DNA from: Cypionkella psychrotolerans | Lineage (GTDB): Bacteria > Pseudomonadota > Alphaproteobacteria > Rhodobacterales > Rhodobacteraceae | Assembly: GCF_001294535.1 (NCBI RefSeq) | Contig: NZ_LGIC01000037.1 | Location: forward strand, 62,001-126,000 | Length of the DNA stretch: 64,000 nucleotides | Direction of reading: 5' to 3' | Shown here: positions 45,893 through 54,151 of the stretch, in pieces | How the letters are laid out: every line of letters begins with the position of its first letter | Position numbering within the stretch: position 1 is the first letter of the stretch | Notes under the pieces: model-generated | What the model saw: the letters and a program-made list of their open reading frames with translations, nothing else | Databases searched by the model: none | What the model was told of the DNA's origin: nothing | Made by a program: the position numbers and the translations under genes

Positions 45893-46465
45893 ATGACCAT
45901 GATAGACCTCACCCTCGCCATCCTCGTGCTGCTGATCACGCCGGGCCCGACCAACACCTTGCTGTTTCTGGCCGGAGCCGAGCGCGGCTGGCGGTCTGCT
46001 TTGCGGCTGATTCCGGCAGAGCTGGCAGGCTATCTGGTCATGGTGGTGCCGTTGGCGTTGGTCGGCGTTGCGGTTTTGCACGATGCACCGCGCGCGCGGG
46101 CCTTGGTGGCGATTGCGGCTGGGCTGTGGGTGGCGTGGCTGGCGATCAAGCTGTGGTTGCCGCAGACCGTGCAGAGGGGCACGCAGCGGGTCAGTGCGGC
46201 TTTGGTGTTCACCACCACCATGCTTAATCCCAAGGCCTTGATTTTCGGGCTGGTTTTGCTGCCCTCGCCGGATGCACTTGGCAGCCATCTGGCGCTGTTT
46301 TCGGTTTTGGTGGTGGGTGTGGCGGCTGCTTGGGCGGGGTTTGGCGCGTGGATGGGCGGCGTGTCGGGTAGCGACGGCGGTGCGATGCTGTGGATTCGGC
46401 GTGGGGCTTCGGTGTGGTTGAGCGTGGTGTCGCTGACGCTGCTGGCAAAGGGGTTGGGAGCTTAA
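45893..46465 (+). CDS. LysE-family amino acid exporter
   Basis: A 190-residue membrane transporter with about six helices. The LysE motif LLITPGPTNTLLFLAGAERG is at the N-terminus, and TTTMLNPKALIFGLVLLP in the middle. It probably exports amino acids or similar compounds; the substrate is unknown. ATG 45893 has AAGGAA upstream; ATG 45899 is an alternative. Separated from divergent lipA by 192 nt, which shows no other gene. Confidence 0.83.
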   Translation: MTMIDLTLAILVLLITPGPTNTLLFLAGAERGWRSALRLIPAELAGYLVMVVPLALVGVAVLHDAPRARALVAIAAGLWVAWLAIKLWLPQTVQRGTQRVSAALVFTTTMLNPKALIFGLVLLPSPDALGSHLALFSVLVVGVAAAWAGFGAWMGGVSGSDGGAMLWIRRGASVWLSVVSLTLLAKGLGA

Positions 46466-46500
46466 GGCGACGTCGCGCGGGGTGAGGCGTTCGGCCGCCG

Positions 46501-46575
46501 GGGCGCGCAGTCTTGCGCGCCCGTTCGCGACTAAGAACCCTCCACCGGAGGGTTTTTCCCCCGGCAAAGCCGGGG
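46501..46575 (+). terminator. Triple hairpin cluster with intrinsic terminator
   Basis: Three stems in 75 bases: GGGCGCGCA/TGCGCGCCC (46501-46522), AACCCTCC/GGAGGGTT plus T-run (46536-46557), and CCCCGGC/GCCGGGG (46559-46575). The middle one, with 3-nt loop and TTTTT, is a plus-strand terminator for the LysE gene. The other two may slow or end transcription from the convergent regulator gene. Confidence 0.75.
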
Positions 46576-46582
46576 TCGCCGC

Positions 46583-47764
46583 TCACCCAATCAGCGGCCC
46601 TGAGCGCCCGTAGGTTTCCTGAAAATGTTTGCCCAGCCGCTGCAAGGCAATGCGCAGCACCACCTTGCCGGAGCGCGCCGACCAACCCAGGCGCTGCTCG
46701 GCCGTTTCGATGCCTTCAAGAAAACAGCAGACCCGCAACGCCACATCGCCCAAACCCGGCCCCAGATCACGCAACGCCGCTGCCACCCGGTCGCGTGCGG
46801 CGCGCGGCCCCTCGGCGATGCCAGCCTCGGCGCGGAAACTGCCCCGGTCGGCTCCGGTCAAAAACCGCTCCCAGTTCTGCGCCACCCGCGGCCCCATCTG
46901 GGCAAGCTCAAAATCCTCGCGCAGCCGTTCGGCGGCCACCACTAGTTCAGGTTCAAGATACAGCTTGCCGTCCTTGTCGCGCCTGCGCCCCAGCACCGCC
47001 ACCGGACTTTCGGCGAGATTATAGCGGATGCGGCGCGGGCCAGCGTCCTCACTGACGACACGCGAGTTCCACTCCCGGTGTTGACCGCCAAACGCCGTCT
47101 GCGCCTCGGCGAAGCCGCCCGCGCGCGCATCATCATCCACCATCCGCTTCAGCGCCGCCCGCCCGACCGAGCTGATCTCATAAGTCGCCACCCGTCCCGG
47201 CTTGCGGCAGGAAATCCAATCCTTCAGCGCGAAAGCCTGCGCGATCACCCGCTCCACCACCGCCGTCCGCGCGGTGTGGCCATCGGGAAACTCGCGCATC
47301 ACCACGGCTTTTTCCATATCCGGCGCGAAGGCCAGCACCGCCCCCGGTTCAACCAGACGGCGTAAAATACGTTTGCCCTCTGACGTGATTGTCGCTTCAT
47401 CGGCAACAATGTTCTGCGGGCGCAAAGGGGCGGTCATGATGTCGTCATCCTTATTGATCGGGGGCAAGCGTGGCGCGGGGGCACTGGTCAGGGCGGCCAA
47501 CGCCTCATCCAGCAAAGGGTCATCGCGCCGGGTCTCATAGCGGCGCACCGCGCGCATCACGGTCGAGGCATGTCGACCCTCACGTCGCGCAAGGGCGCGA
47601 TAAGATTGACCATCTTCGGTATGATCCAGGTATAGCCGCACGGCGTCTGGCAGCCATCCGGGCAAGCACTGCAGGGGGGAGAGATTGCTTTGCATCTTGT
47701 TTTGCCGCGCCGCAGCGCCTTCCTGATCAAACCTTGCCGAAACGTTAACAAGCGTGGAAGGCAT
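46583..47764 (-). CDS. DUF6456-type DNA-binding protein, possible GafA-like gene transfer agent activator
   Basis: A 393-residue protein. The N-terminal region (residues ~35-100) is a helix-turn-helix: LPDAVRLYLDHTEDGQSYRALARREGR then HASTVMRAVRRYETRRDDPL, resembling a DnaA/TrpR-like DNA-binding fold. The C-terminal ~200 residues have GFAEAQTAFGGQHREWNS and a helical end (LRVCCFLEGIETAEQRLGW). As I recall, this matches the DUF6456 family, to which GafA, the activator of the R. capsulatus gene transfer agent, belongs. ATG 47764 or ATG 47695 (23 codons shorter) may be the start. Confidence 0.68.
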   Translation of the reverse strand: MPSTLVNVSARFDQEGAAARQNKMQSNLSPLQCLPGWLPDAVRLYLDHTEDGQSYRALARREGRHASTVMRAVRRYETRRDDPLLDEALAALTSAPAPRLPPINKDDDIMTAPLRPQNIVADEATITSEGKRILRRLVEPGAVLAFAPDMEKAVVMREFPDGHTARTAVVERVIAQAFALKDWISCRKPGRVATYEISSVGRAALKRMVDDDARAGGFAEAQTAFGGQHREWNSRVVSEDAGPRRIRYNLAESPVAVLGRRRDKDGKLYLEPELVVAAERLREDFELAQMGPRVAQNWERFLTGADRGSFRAEAGIAEGPRAARDRVAAALRDLGPGLGDVALRVCCFLEGIETAEQRLGWSARSGKVVLRIALQRLGKHFQETYGRSGPLIG

Positions 47765-47767
47765 TGA

Positions 47768-47782
47768 TTACCCAATCGTTAA
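47768..47782. promoter_or_regulatory. CtrA-like box (TTAC-N7-TTAA)
   Basis: TTACCCAATCGTTAA differs from the CtrA consensus TTAA-N7-TTAA by one base. On the minus strand it reads TTAAC-N6-GTAA. It ends 3 nt before the ATG at 47764 of the DUF6456-type gene, so it either controls a promoter for the shorter start at 47695 or overlaps the ribosome site. Confidence 0.45.
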
Positions 47783-47917
47783 TTTCTGAGCTGTTGCCGA
47801 TAATTGTTTATAAATCTTAAACAATCTCGGAAGCTCCCGTGCGCTGCAACTCGGCTTTGCGCAACGCCCAGTTGTGCCGTGCTATGCAGGCTCCACCACT
47901 CATGGAGGCTTCCTAGA

Positions 47918-48205
47918 ATGACCGATTTCCGCGCCCTGCTTGAAACCCTGAAGCGCCCACGCATGTTGATCCGTGCTGCCCGCTGTGGCGTGCTGGATTA
48001 TCGCCGCGACCGTGATCTGAAGCGCTTGGTCGACAGCACCCCCTCGCCCGAACGCGCGGTGACGCGGTTGTTGGCCGAGGAGGAACGGCTGGAGGACATT
48101 CGGGTCAGCGGTGAGGCGAGCTATTCGGTCGCGCGTCACATTGAGGTGCTGATTGCGCTGATCGCCGAAGTGCGGCTGCTGCCGCGCGCGCCGAAAGCCA
48201 TTTAG
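47918..48205 (+). CDS. DUF6477-type small protein, divergent from the DUF6456-type gene
   Basis: A 95-residue protein, soluble and charged, with no membrane segment. Conserved-looking N-terminus MTDFRALLETLKRPRMLIRAARCG, then LDYRRDRDLKRL, and a C-terminus SYSVARHIEVLIALIAEVRLLPR. The pattern agrees with the DUF6477 family, from memory. ATG 47918 has GGAGG 9 nt upstream; the frame is open further up to 47804 but without a ribosome site. Unknown function. It shares a 153-nt divergent promoter region with the possible GafA-like gene. Confidence 0.68.
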   Translation: MTDFRALLETLKRPRMLIRAARCGVLDYRRDRDLKRLVDSTPSPERAVTRLLAEEERLEDIRVSGEASYSVARHIEVLIALIAEVRLLPRAPKAI

Positions 48206-48221
48206 GCCGCCTACCAAACAG

Positions 48222-48247
48222 CAAAAGGCCCGCATCGCTGCGGGCCT
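48222..48247 (-). terminator. Terminator downstream of the MttB-family gene
   Basis: AGGCCCGCA/TGCGGGCCT 9-bp stem, 4-nt loop; on the minus strand it is followed by TTTTGCTGTTT. It serves the MttB-type gene and may also act on the convergent DUF6477-type transcript. Confidence 0.78.
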
Positions 48248-48295
48248 GTCACCACTCATACCAGAGCACTCGTTAAACTGATGTCTTCGGCCAGA

Positions 48296-49846
48296 TTACA
48301 TGAACGCATCCGGCATCGAGGCTTTCTTCTTGGCCACATATTCGTCGATGCTCTCGCGCACGCCCTCGTCAATCGCAGGCGCTACATAATCGCCGAGCAT
48401 CTTCTTCACTCGCTCCGCCGCCAAGGTCTGCGTGTCGCGCGCACCTTCTTCGGCCCAAGTCTCAAACGGCTTGTAATCCAGCAGATCCGAACGCCAGAAC
48501 GCGGTTTTGAAGTTGGCTTGGGTATGTTCGCAGCCCAAATAATGCCCCCCCGGCCCCACTTCGCGGATCGCGTCCATCGCCTGCCCGTTGGTGTCCATCA
48601 TCACGCCCTGCGCCAGATGGTGCAAAGTGCCCAACTGATCGGCGTCCATCACGAATTTCTCGTAAGAGCTGACCAGACCGCCCTCCAGCCAACCGCAAGC
48701 GTGCAGCATGAAGTTCACCCCCGCCAGCAGCGCCATGTTCAGGCTGTTTGCGGTCTCATAAGCCGCCTGCGCATCCGGTAGTTTTGAGCCACAGAACGAA
48801 CCACCCGAGCGATACGGCAGGTTCAAACGACGTACCAGTTGCCCGACACCATAGGTGATGTGGGCGGCTTCCGGGGTGCCAAAGGTCGGAGCCCCCGAGT
48901 TCATATCAATTGAGGTCACAAACGCCCCCGCGATCACCGGCGAACCGGGCCGCACCAACTGGGAATACGACACCCCGGCCAAAATCTCCGCCAACACCTG
49001 CGTCAGCGTCCCCGCCACCGTCACCGGAGCCATAGCCCCACCAACAATAAACGGCGAGACGATCGAGGCTTGGTTGTTCTTGGCGTAAACCTCCAAAGCC
49101 CCCATCATGATGCCGTCAAAGGTCATCGGGCTGTTGATGTTGATCAACGAGGTCATCACCGTGTTCTGATCGACAAAATCCGCGCCGAACAGCAGCTTAG
49201 ACATTTCAACCGAATCCGCAGCCCGCGAAGGTTCCGTCACCGAGCCCATATAAGGCTTGTCCGACAACACCATATGCGCACGCAACATGTCCAAGTGGCG
49301 CTTGTTCACCGGCACATCGGTCGGCTCACAAACCGTGCCGCCTGAGTGGTGCAGCCATTTCGACATATAGCCCAGCTTCACGAATTTCTCAAAATCCGCG
49401 ATGGTGGCATAGCGCCGCCCGCCTTCGATATCGCGCACGAAGGGCGGGCCATAGACCGGGGCCAGCACCAGATTGCGGCCACCGACTTCGACATTGCGCT
49501 CGGGGTTACGGGCGTATTGGGTGAAGGTTTTCGGGGCGGTGGAGCACAGCTTGCGCGCCAACCCGCGCGGAATATGCACCCGCTCGCCGCGCACATCCGC
49601 GCCCGCTTCGCGCCAACGCACCAGTGCCGCTTCGTTTTCGACAAAGTTAACGCCGATCTCTTCCAACACGGTTTCCGCGTTGTATTCGATGATCTGCAGC
49701 GCCTCCTCGTTCAGAATCTCAAAGTTCGGGATGTTGCGCTGGATGAATTTCGCAGTCTCGAACGAGACTGCCGTGCGCTCGGCCCGACGTGTCGCCCCGC
49801 CACCGCCCCGCACCCGCCGACCACCAGCTTCTGCCACATCGCTCAT
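48296..49846 (-). CDS. MttB-family trimethylamine/betaine methyltransferase homologue (no pyrrolysine)
   Basis: A 516-residue corrinoid-type methyltransferase with the MttB TIM-barrel pattern (RNIPNFEILNEEALQIIEYNAE, YVLE-like VYGPPFVRDIEGG, HACGWLEGGLVSSYEKFVMDADQLG near the C-terminus). There is no in-frame amber codon, so it belongs to the pyrrolysine-free group, which includes glycine betaine methyltransferases. Substrate is unknown. ATG 49846 has GGAG upstream; ATG 49858 and longer frames are possible. No corrinoid protein gene is adjacent. Confidence 0.85.
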   Translation of the reverse strand: MSDVAEAGGRRVRGGGGATRRAERTAVSFETAKFIQRNIPNFEILNEEALQIIEYNAETVLEEIGVNFVENEAALVRWREAGADVRGERVHIPRGLARKLCSTAPKTFTQYARNPERNVEVGGRNLVLAPVYGPPFVRDIEGGRRYATIADFEKFVKLGYMSKWLHHSGGTVCEPTDVPVNKRHLDMLRAHMVLSDKPYMGSVTEPSRAADSVEMSKLLFGADFVDQNTVMTSLININSPMTFDGIMMGALEVYAKNNQASIVSPFIVGGAMAPVTVAGTLTQVLAEILAGVSYSQLVRPGSPVIAGAFVTSIDMNSGAPTFGTPEAAHITYGVGQLVRRLNLPYRSGGSFCGSKLPDAQAAYETANSLNMALLAGVNFMLHACGWLEGGLVSSYEKFVMDADQLGTLHHLAQGVMMDTNGQAMDAIREVGPGGHYLGCEHTQANFKTAFWRSDLLDYKPFETWAEEGARDTQTLAAERVKKMLGDYVAPAIDEGVRESIDEYVAKKKASMPDAFM

Positions 49847-49981
49847 CGCAATCTCCATCCCCAGCCGCCCGCGCGGCATTGTTTTGGCTCTTATGCCGTG
49901 AACGCGCCAGCCCCCGCCCATCGAATACGCCGCATAAGCGACGAAACCGACATGTTGCCACTCTGGAAACGACTTAAGCCC

Positions 49982-50049
49982 ATCCTCTGTGCTCAAATAT
50001 CCTCAAGGGGGTGAGGCGGCACGCCGAGGGGGGCTGAAAGGCCCCCTTT
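49982..50049 (-). repeat. Intergenic repeat copy B
   Basis: Minus strand: a hairpin GGGGGC/GCCCCC (50029-50046, loop in between), then CACCCCC followed by GAGGATATTTGAG. Same order as copy A. It lies in the 271-nt region between mttB-type (-) and guaA (+), where I see no other gene. On the plus strand its hairpin is followed by TTT and could attenuate guaA. Confidence 0.5.
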
Positions 50050-50117
50050 CCGCGTTTGCGCACGAAAATCCCGCCAACCGATCTTGCGATTCTCCACGCA
50101 TCCGGCTACCCGAGGCC

Positions 50118-51674
50118 ATGACACAACATGATCGCCTTCTCATCATCGACTTCGGCTCTCAGGTCACGCAACTGATTGCGCGCCGCCTGCGCGAGTTGAA
50201 CGTTTATTGCGAAATCCACCCCTACAATAAGGTCGATGACGCGTTCCTCAAAAGCTTTGCACCCAAAGCGGTGATCCTGTCGGGTGGCCCGGATTCGGTG
50301 ACCCGCGCAGGCTCGCCCCGCGCGCCCGAAGCGCTCTGGTCTTTCGGCGTGCCCGTCTTAGGCATCTGCTACGGCCAACAGACGATGATGCAGCAGTTGG
50401 GCGGTTTGGTCGAAAATGGCCACGGCACCGCCGAATTTGGCCGCGCCTTTGTGACCCCCACCACGGATAAGCTGTCGATCCTGGATGGCTGGTTTGCAGA
50501 TGGACGCGAGCAAGTCTGGATGAGCCACGGCGATCACGTCTCAAAAATCGCCCCCGGCTTCCTGGTCTACGGCACCTCGCCCAACGCCCCCTTCGCCGTC
50601 ACCGCCGACCCTGCCCGCCACTTCTACGCGGTGCAGTTCCACCCCGAGGTGCATCACACCCCGAAGGGTGCGAAGCTCTACGAGAATTTCGTGAAGCTGG
50701 CAGGCTTTACCGGCGATTGGACGATGGGGCTTTACCGCGAACAAGCCATCGCCGCGATCCGCGCGCAAGTCGGCGACAAAAAGGTGATCTGCGCGCTGTC
50801 GGGCGGCGTTGATAGTTCTGTCACCGCGATCCTGATCCACGAAGCCATCGGCGATCAACTGACCTGCGTGTTTGTCGATCATGGTCTGCTGCGTCTAGGT
50901 GAGGCCGAGCAGGTCGTCGCGATGTTCCGCGACAATTACAACCTGAACCTGATCCATGCCGACGAATCCGAGCTGTTCTTGGGCAAGCTGGACGGCGTCT
51001 CCGACCCCGAAACCAAGCGCAAGATCATCGGCGGTCTGTTCATCGACGTGTTCCAGAAATACGCCAATGGCATTGAAGGCGCAGAGTTCCTTGCTCAAGG
51101 CACGCTTTACCCCGATGTGATCGAGTCGGTCAGCTTCTCCGGTGGCCCCTCGGTCACCATCAAAAGCCATCACAACGTCGGCGGCTTGCCGGAAAAGATG
51201 GGCCTGAAACTCGTCGAACCCCTGCGCGAATTGTTTAAAGACGAAGTCCGCGCTTTGGGTCGTGAACTAGGCCTGCCCGCCAGCTTCATCGGCCGCCACC
51301 CCTTCCCCGGCCCTGGCCTCGCGATCCGCTGCCCGGGTGAGATCACAGTCGAAAAGCTGGATATCCTGCGCCAAGCCGATGCGGTCTATATCGACCAGAT
51401 CCGCAAACACGGCCTCTATGACGAAATCTGGCAAGCCTTCGCCGCCATCCTGCCGATGAAAACCGTCGGCGTGATGGGCGACGGGCGCACCTATGACTAC
51501 GCTTTGGCGCTGCGCGCGGTGACAAGTGTCGATGGCATGACCGCCGACACCTATCCGTTCACCCATGATTTCTTGGGCGAAACCATGACCCGCATCATCA
51601 ACGAGGTCAAAGGCGTTAACCGGGTGTTCTATGATATCACCTCCAAGCCGCCCGGCACGATTGAACTCGAATGA
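50118..51674 (+). CDS. guaA: GMP synthase (glutamine-hydrolysing)
   Basis: Makes GMP from XMP. 518 residues: class I glutamine amidotransferase domain with nucleophile C84 ([10 protein letters not shown]), and His/Glu in QFHPEVHHT; an ATP-pyrophosphatase domain ([16 protein letters not shown]) and the C-terminal dimerisation domain ([29 protein letters not shown]). ATG 50118; the frame opens earlier at 49989 but that is in repeat B. ATGA overlap with the next gene. Confidence 0.97.
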   Translation: MTQHDRLLIIDFGSQVTQLIARRLRELNVYCEIHPYNKVDDAFLKSFAPKAVILSGGPDSVTRAGSPRAPEALWSFGVPVLGICYGQQTMMQQLGGLVENGHGTAEFGRAFVTPTTDKLSILDGWFADGREQVWMSHGDHVSKIAPGFLVYGTSPNAPFAVTADPARHFYAVQFHPEVHHTPKGAKLYENFVKLAGFTGDWTMGLYREQAIAAIRAQVGDKKVICALSGGVDSSVTAILIHEAIGDQLTCVFVDHGLLRLGEAEQVVAMFRDNYNLNLIHADESELFLGKLDGVSDPETKRKIIGGLFIDVFQKYANGIEGAEFLAQGTLYPDVIESVSFSGGPSVTIKSHHNVGGLPEKMGLKLVEPLRELFKDEVRALGRELGLPASFIGRHPFPGPGLAIRCPGEITVEKLDILRQADAVYIDQIRKHGLYDEIWQAFAAILPMKTVGVMGDGRTYDYALALRAVTSVDGMTADTYPFTHDFLGETMTRIINEVKGVNRVFYDITSKPPGTIELE

Positions 51675-51949
51675 TCCGGCTGCGTGGACATCTGGTCTGT
51701 GTCACGGCGGAGGAAGCCGCCGCCGTGCAGGCCCATGTTGCGTTGCACACGCAGCTTTCCCGTGCCGAGCCGGGCTGTTTGTCGTTTGAAGTCACTCCAA
51801 CCGATGACCCGATGGTCTGGGAGGTGATGGAAACCTTCCGCACCCAGGATGATTTCAACGCCCATCAGGCGCGCACCCGCGCGTCCGAGTGGTTCACCGC
51901 CACCCGCAACATCCTGCGCGATTTCCGCGTCGAGGCGATTGGCGACTAA
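51671..51949 (+). CDS. Antibiotic biosynthesis monooxygenase (ABM) domain protein
   Basis: A 92-residue dimeric alpha-beta barrel protein of the ABM/quinol monooxygenase type: [34 protein letters not shown], and [15 protein letters not shown]. The catalytic role is unknown. Its ATG overlaps the guaA stop (ATGA), so it is translated from the guaA transcript. Repeat C follows. Confidence 0.82.
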   Translation: MIRLRGHLVCVTAEEAAAVQAHVALHTQLSRAEPGCLSFEVTPTDDPMVWEVMETFRTQDDFNAHQARTRASEWFTATRNILRDFRVEAIGD

Positions 51950-51960
51950 ACCGCCGTCCA

Positions 51961-52019
51961 ATTTCACATTGGCATAAATATCCCGGGGGGGAGCTTTAGC
52001 TGGTGGGCTGGCCCCCCTT
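51961..52019 (-). repeat. Intergenic repeat copy C
   Basis: Minus strand: GGGGGGCCAGCCC, then CTCCCCCCCGGGATATTTATGCCAATGTGAAA. Same order as copy A; the last 22 bases match copy A at 15-16 positions (GGATATTT, CCAA and GAAA shared). It lies between the convergent ABM and nitroreductase genes. Confidence 0.55.
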
Positions 52020-52064
52020 CGCCCGATTCTGCGGCACATCATCACAGAACCAATCCCCGGCAGC

Positions 52065-52099
52065 GCCGTCGCAAGGGGCTCGATGCCCCGCGCGACGGC
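52065..52099. repeat. Long hairpin between ABM and nitroreductase genes
   Basis: Stem GCCGTCGC/GCGACGGC (52065-52072, 52092-52099) with an inner GGGGC/GCCCC. No U-tract. A palindrome ACCTGTTTACAGGT (52100-52113) touches the nitroreductase stop. Possible end of convergent transcripts. Confidence 0.45.
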
Positions 52100-52112
52100 A
52101 CCTGTTTACAGG

Positions 52113-52712
52113 TCAAACAAATCCGCCATGCGCCACGATCTGCGACAGCGGCAGTCGACCATTCGGCACTTCGCGCGCTTGCAGAACTTCCGGCAATTTC
52201 TCGATATCGCCATGCTCACCGACCGCGACCACAGCATGCAGCACATAGCCCTCGGGCAGGTTCAGGTTCTTGGCCAACACATCGGCTTCGAACCCGCCCA
52301 TCGCATGCGCCACCAGCCCCACATGATGCGCCTGCAACGCGAGGTAACCCCAAGCGGTACCCGCATCAAAGCTATGCGCCGAATTGGGCAGGTCTTTACC
52401 ATCCTTCTCAACCGTCGTGCGCGACGCCACCGCAATCAAAGCGGCGGCTTTTTCGGCCCATGAGCGGTTGAACGGCACCAAGGACTCGGCGATCTTGCCG
52501 AAAGCTGCATCACCGCGCAGCCCGTAAGCAAAGCGCCAAGGCTGATGGTTGCTGGACGACGGCGCCCAACGTGCCGCTTCAAACAAGGGCAGCAGCTCGA
52601 CCTCGGTCAAGGTCTTGGCGGTAAAACCACGCGGCGAAAATCGGCTGGTGAATTGCGCATGGATCGGATGATCGGCGGTGCGGGGGTTTTTGATGGCGGA
52701 ATGAGCGGTCAT
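52113..52712 (-). CDS. Nitroreductase family protein
   Basis: A 199-residue FMN-dependent oxidoreductase. N-terminal FTSRFSPRGFTAKTL and the FMN-site motif FEAARWAPSSSNHQPWRFAY are typical, with DAGTAWGYLALQAHHVGLVAHAMGGF in the second half. Substrate unknown. ATG 52712, divergent from the MFS gene. Confidence 0.87.
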   Translation of the reverse strand: MTAHSAIKNPRTADHPIHAQFTSRFSPRGFTAKTLTEVELLPLFEAARWAPSSSNHQPWRFAYGLRGDAAFGKIAESLVPFNRSWAEKAAALIAVASRTTVEKDGKDLPNSAHSFDAGTAWGYLALQAHHVGLVAHAMGGFEADVLAKNLNLPEGYVLHAVVAVGEHGDIEKLPEVLQAREVPNGRLPLSQIVAHGGFV

Positions 52713-52855
52713 AACGGGTCCATTTTCAGATAAACTACCCCAGACATAACGTCGCAGGCGCTTGCAGCAAGGGCGCGGAATGCATAGCTGTTGTGCCTAA
52801 ATGCACGCAAATCGATCTCTGGCAAAGCGCCGCTGATAGCGCTAAGCCTTGCGCC

Positions 52856-54151
52856 ATGCGTGCGCTGTCCCAAAATTTTCTGTTCCGTCACCGCGATTTC
52901 GGCCTGTTCTGGGGCGGCATGGCCTTGGTGAATATCGCGGCGCAGGTTGAGGCCGTGACCATCGGTTGGCAGATTTACAGCCTTGGCCGCGCCACCTTGT
53001 CGATTGAGGAAAGCGCCTTTCTGGTCGGCATGGTCGGCCTGTGCCAATTTCTGCCGCTGTTCGTGCTGACCCTGTGGGCCGGGTCGCTGGCGGATCGCTA
53101 TTCGCGTCGGATGATCGTGATGCTGGCGCTACTGACCGAAACCGCGGGTGTTTTGGGCCTCGTGGCGCTGGCCCTGCACCCTGAACCCGGTTTCACCGCC
53201 ATCTTCACCATCGCGGCTTTGTTCGGTGCCGCGCGCGCCTTCCTCTCCCCGGCAGCCACGGCTTTGGTGCCAATGCTGGTGCCGAAATCCGACATGCCGC
53301 AGGCGATCTCGCTGAAATCGCTCAGCTGGCAAGGGGCTGTGATCATTGGGCCGTGGCTGGGTGGGATGCTGTGCGCGATGTCCACCGCCGCCGCCTATGC
53401 CACCACGGCGGCGCTATACGTCGCTGGCGTGGCGATCCTGCTATTGATGCGCGCCAACACCACACCCGAACGTCAACCGGGTAGCCAATGGACGCAGATC
53501 AAAGAGGGCCTCGCCTACACCTTCCACAACAAGATCGTGTTCGGCGCGATCTCGCTGGATCTGTTCGCGGTGCTGCTGGGCGGGGCAACAGCGCTACTGC
53601 CCGCCTTTGCCAGCGATATTCTGCATGTCGGGCCCGAGGGCTTTGGCATTCTGCGCTCTGGCCCGGCCATCGGCGCGGTGCTGGTGGCACTGGCCTTGGC
53701 GCGCTGGCCCTTGAAGCGCCGCGCCGGGATCAGGATGTTTTGGGCGGTGGGCGCGTTTGGTCTGGCGACGGTGGTGTTTGGGCTGTCGCAGAATATGTAT
53801 CTCTCGGTGGGCGCTTTGGCGGTGCTGGGGGCTGCGGACATGATCTCGGTCTATGTCCGGCAAACTTTGGTGCAGATCGTCACACCGGATCACATGCGCG
53901 GCCGGGTGTCGTCGGTATCAGGTCTGTTCATCTCGGGCTCTAATGAGCTCGGCGAATTCGAATCCGGCGTCGTCTCGCGCTTTCTCGGCCCGGTCGGGGC
54001 GGCGGTGTTCGGCGGCATCGGCACCATGATCGTCACCGGCTCTTGGGCCTGGATGTTCCCGGCCCTGCGCAAAGCCGACCGTCTGGATGGGATCGAGCCT
54101 GACAGAGAAACGCTCCAGCCCCATTCGATGACCTCACAGGTCAGCCAATGA
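52856..54151 (+). CDS. MFS transporter, EntS/MFS_3-type
   Basis: A 431-residue 12-helix exporter. Start LFRHRDFGLFWGGMALVNIAAQVEAVTIGWQIY, motif A-like LWAGSLADRYSRRM, and DHMRGRVSSVSGLFISGSNELGEFESG in the second half, as in the MFS_3/enterobactin-exporter group. Substrate unknown. ATG 52856 is weakly supported (no good ribosome site); a GTG at 52793 is the alternative. Its stop overlaps the next gene (ATGA). Confidence 0.82.
   Translation: MRALSQNFLFRHRDFGLFWGGMALVNIAAQVEAVTIGWQIYSLGRATLSIEESAFLVGMVGLCQFLPLFVLTLWAGSLADRYSRRMIVMLALLTETAGVLGLVALALHPEPGFTAIFTIAALFGAARAFLSPAATALVPMLVPKSDMPQAISLKSLSWQGAVIIGPWLGGMLCAMSTAAAYATTAALYVAGVAILLLMRANTTPERQPGSQWTQIKEGLAYTFHNKIVFGAISLDLFAVLLGGATALLPAFASDILHVGPEGFGILRSGPAIGAVLVALALARWPLKRRAGIRMFWAVGAFGLATVVFGLSQNMYLSVGALAVLGAADMISVYVRQTLVQIVTPDHMRGRVSSVSGLFISGSNELGEFESGVVSRFLGPVGAAVFGGIGTMIVTGSWAWMFPALRKADRLDGIEPDRETLQPHSMTSQVSQ

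Noticed and set aside
48296-49846. Pyrrolysine (amber) codon in the MttB-type gene
   Set aside because: The frame runs through without an in-frame TAG.
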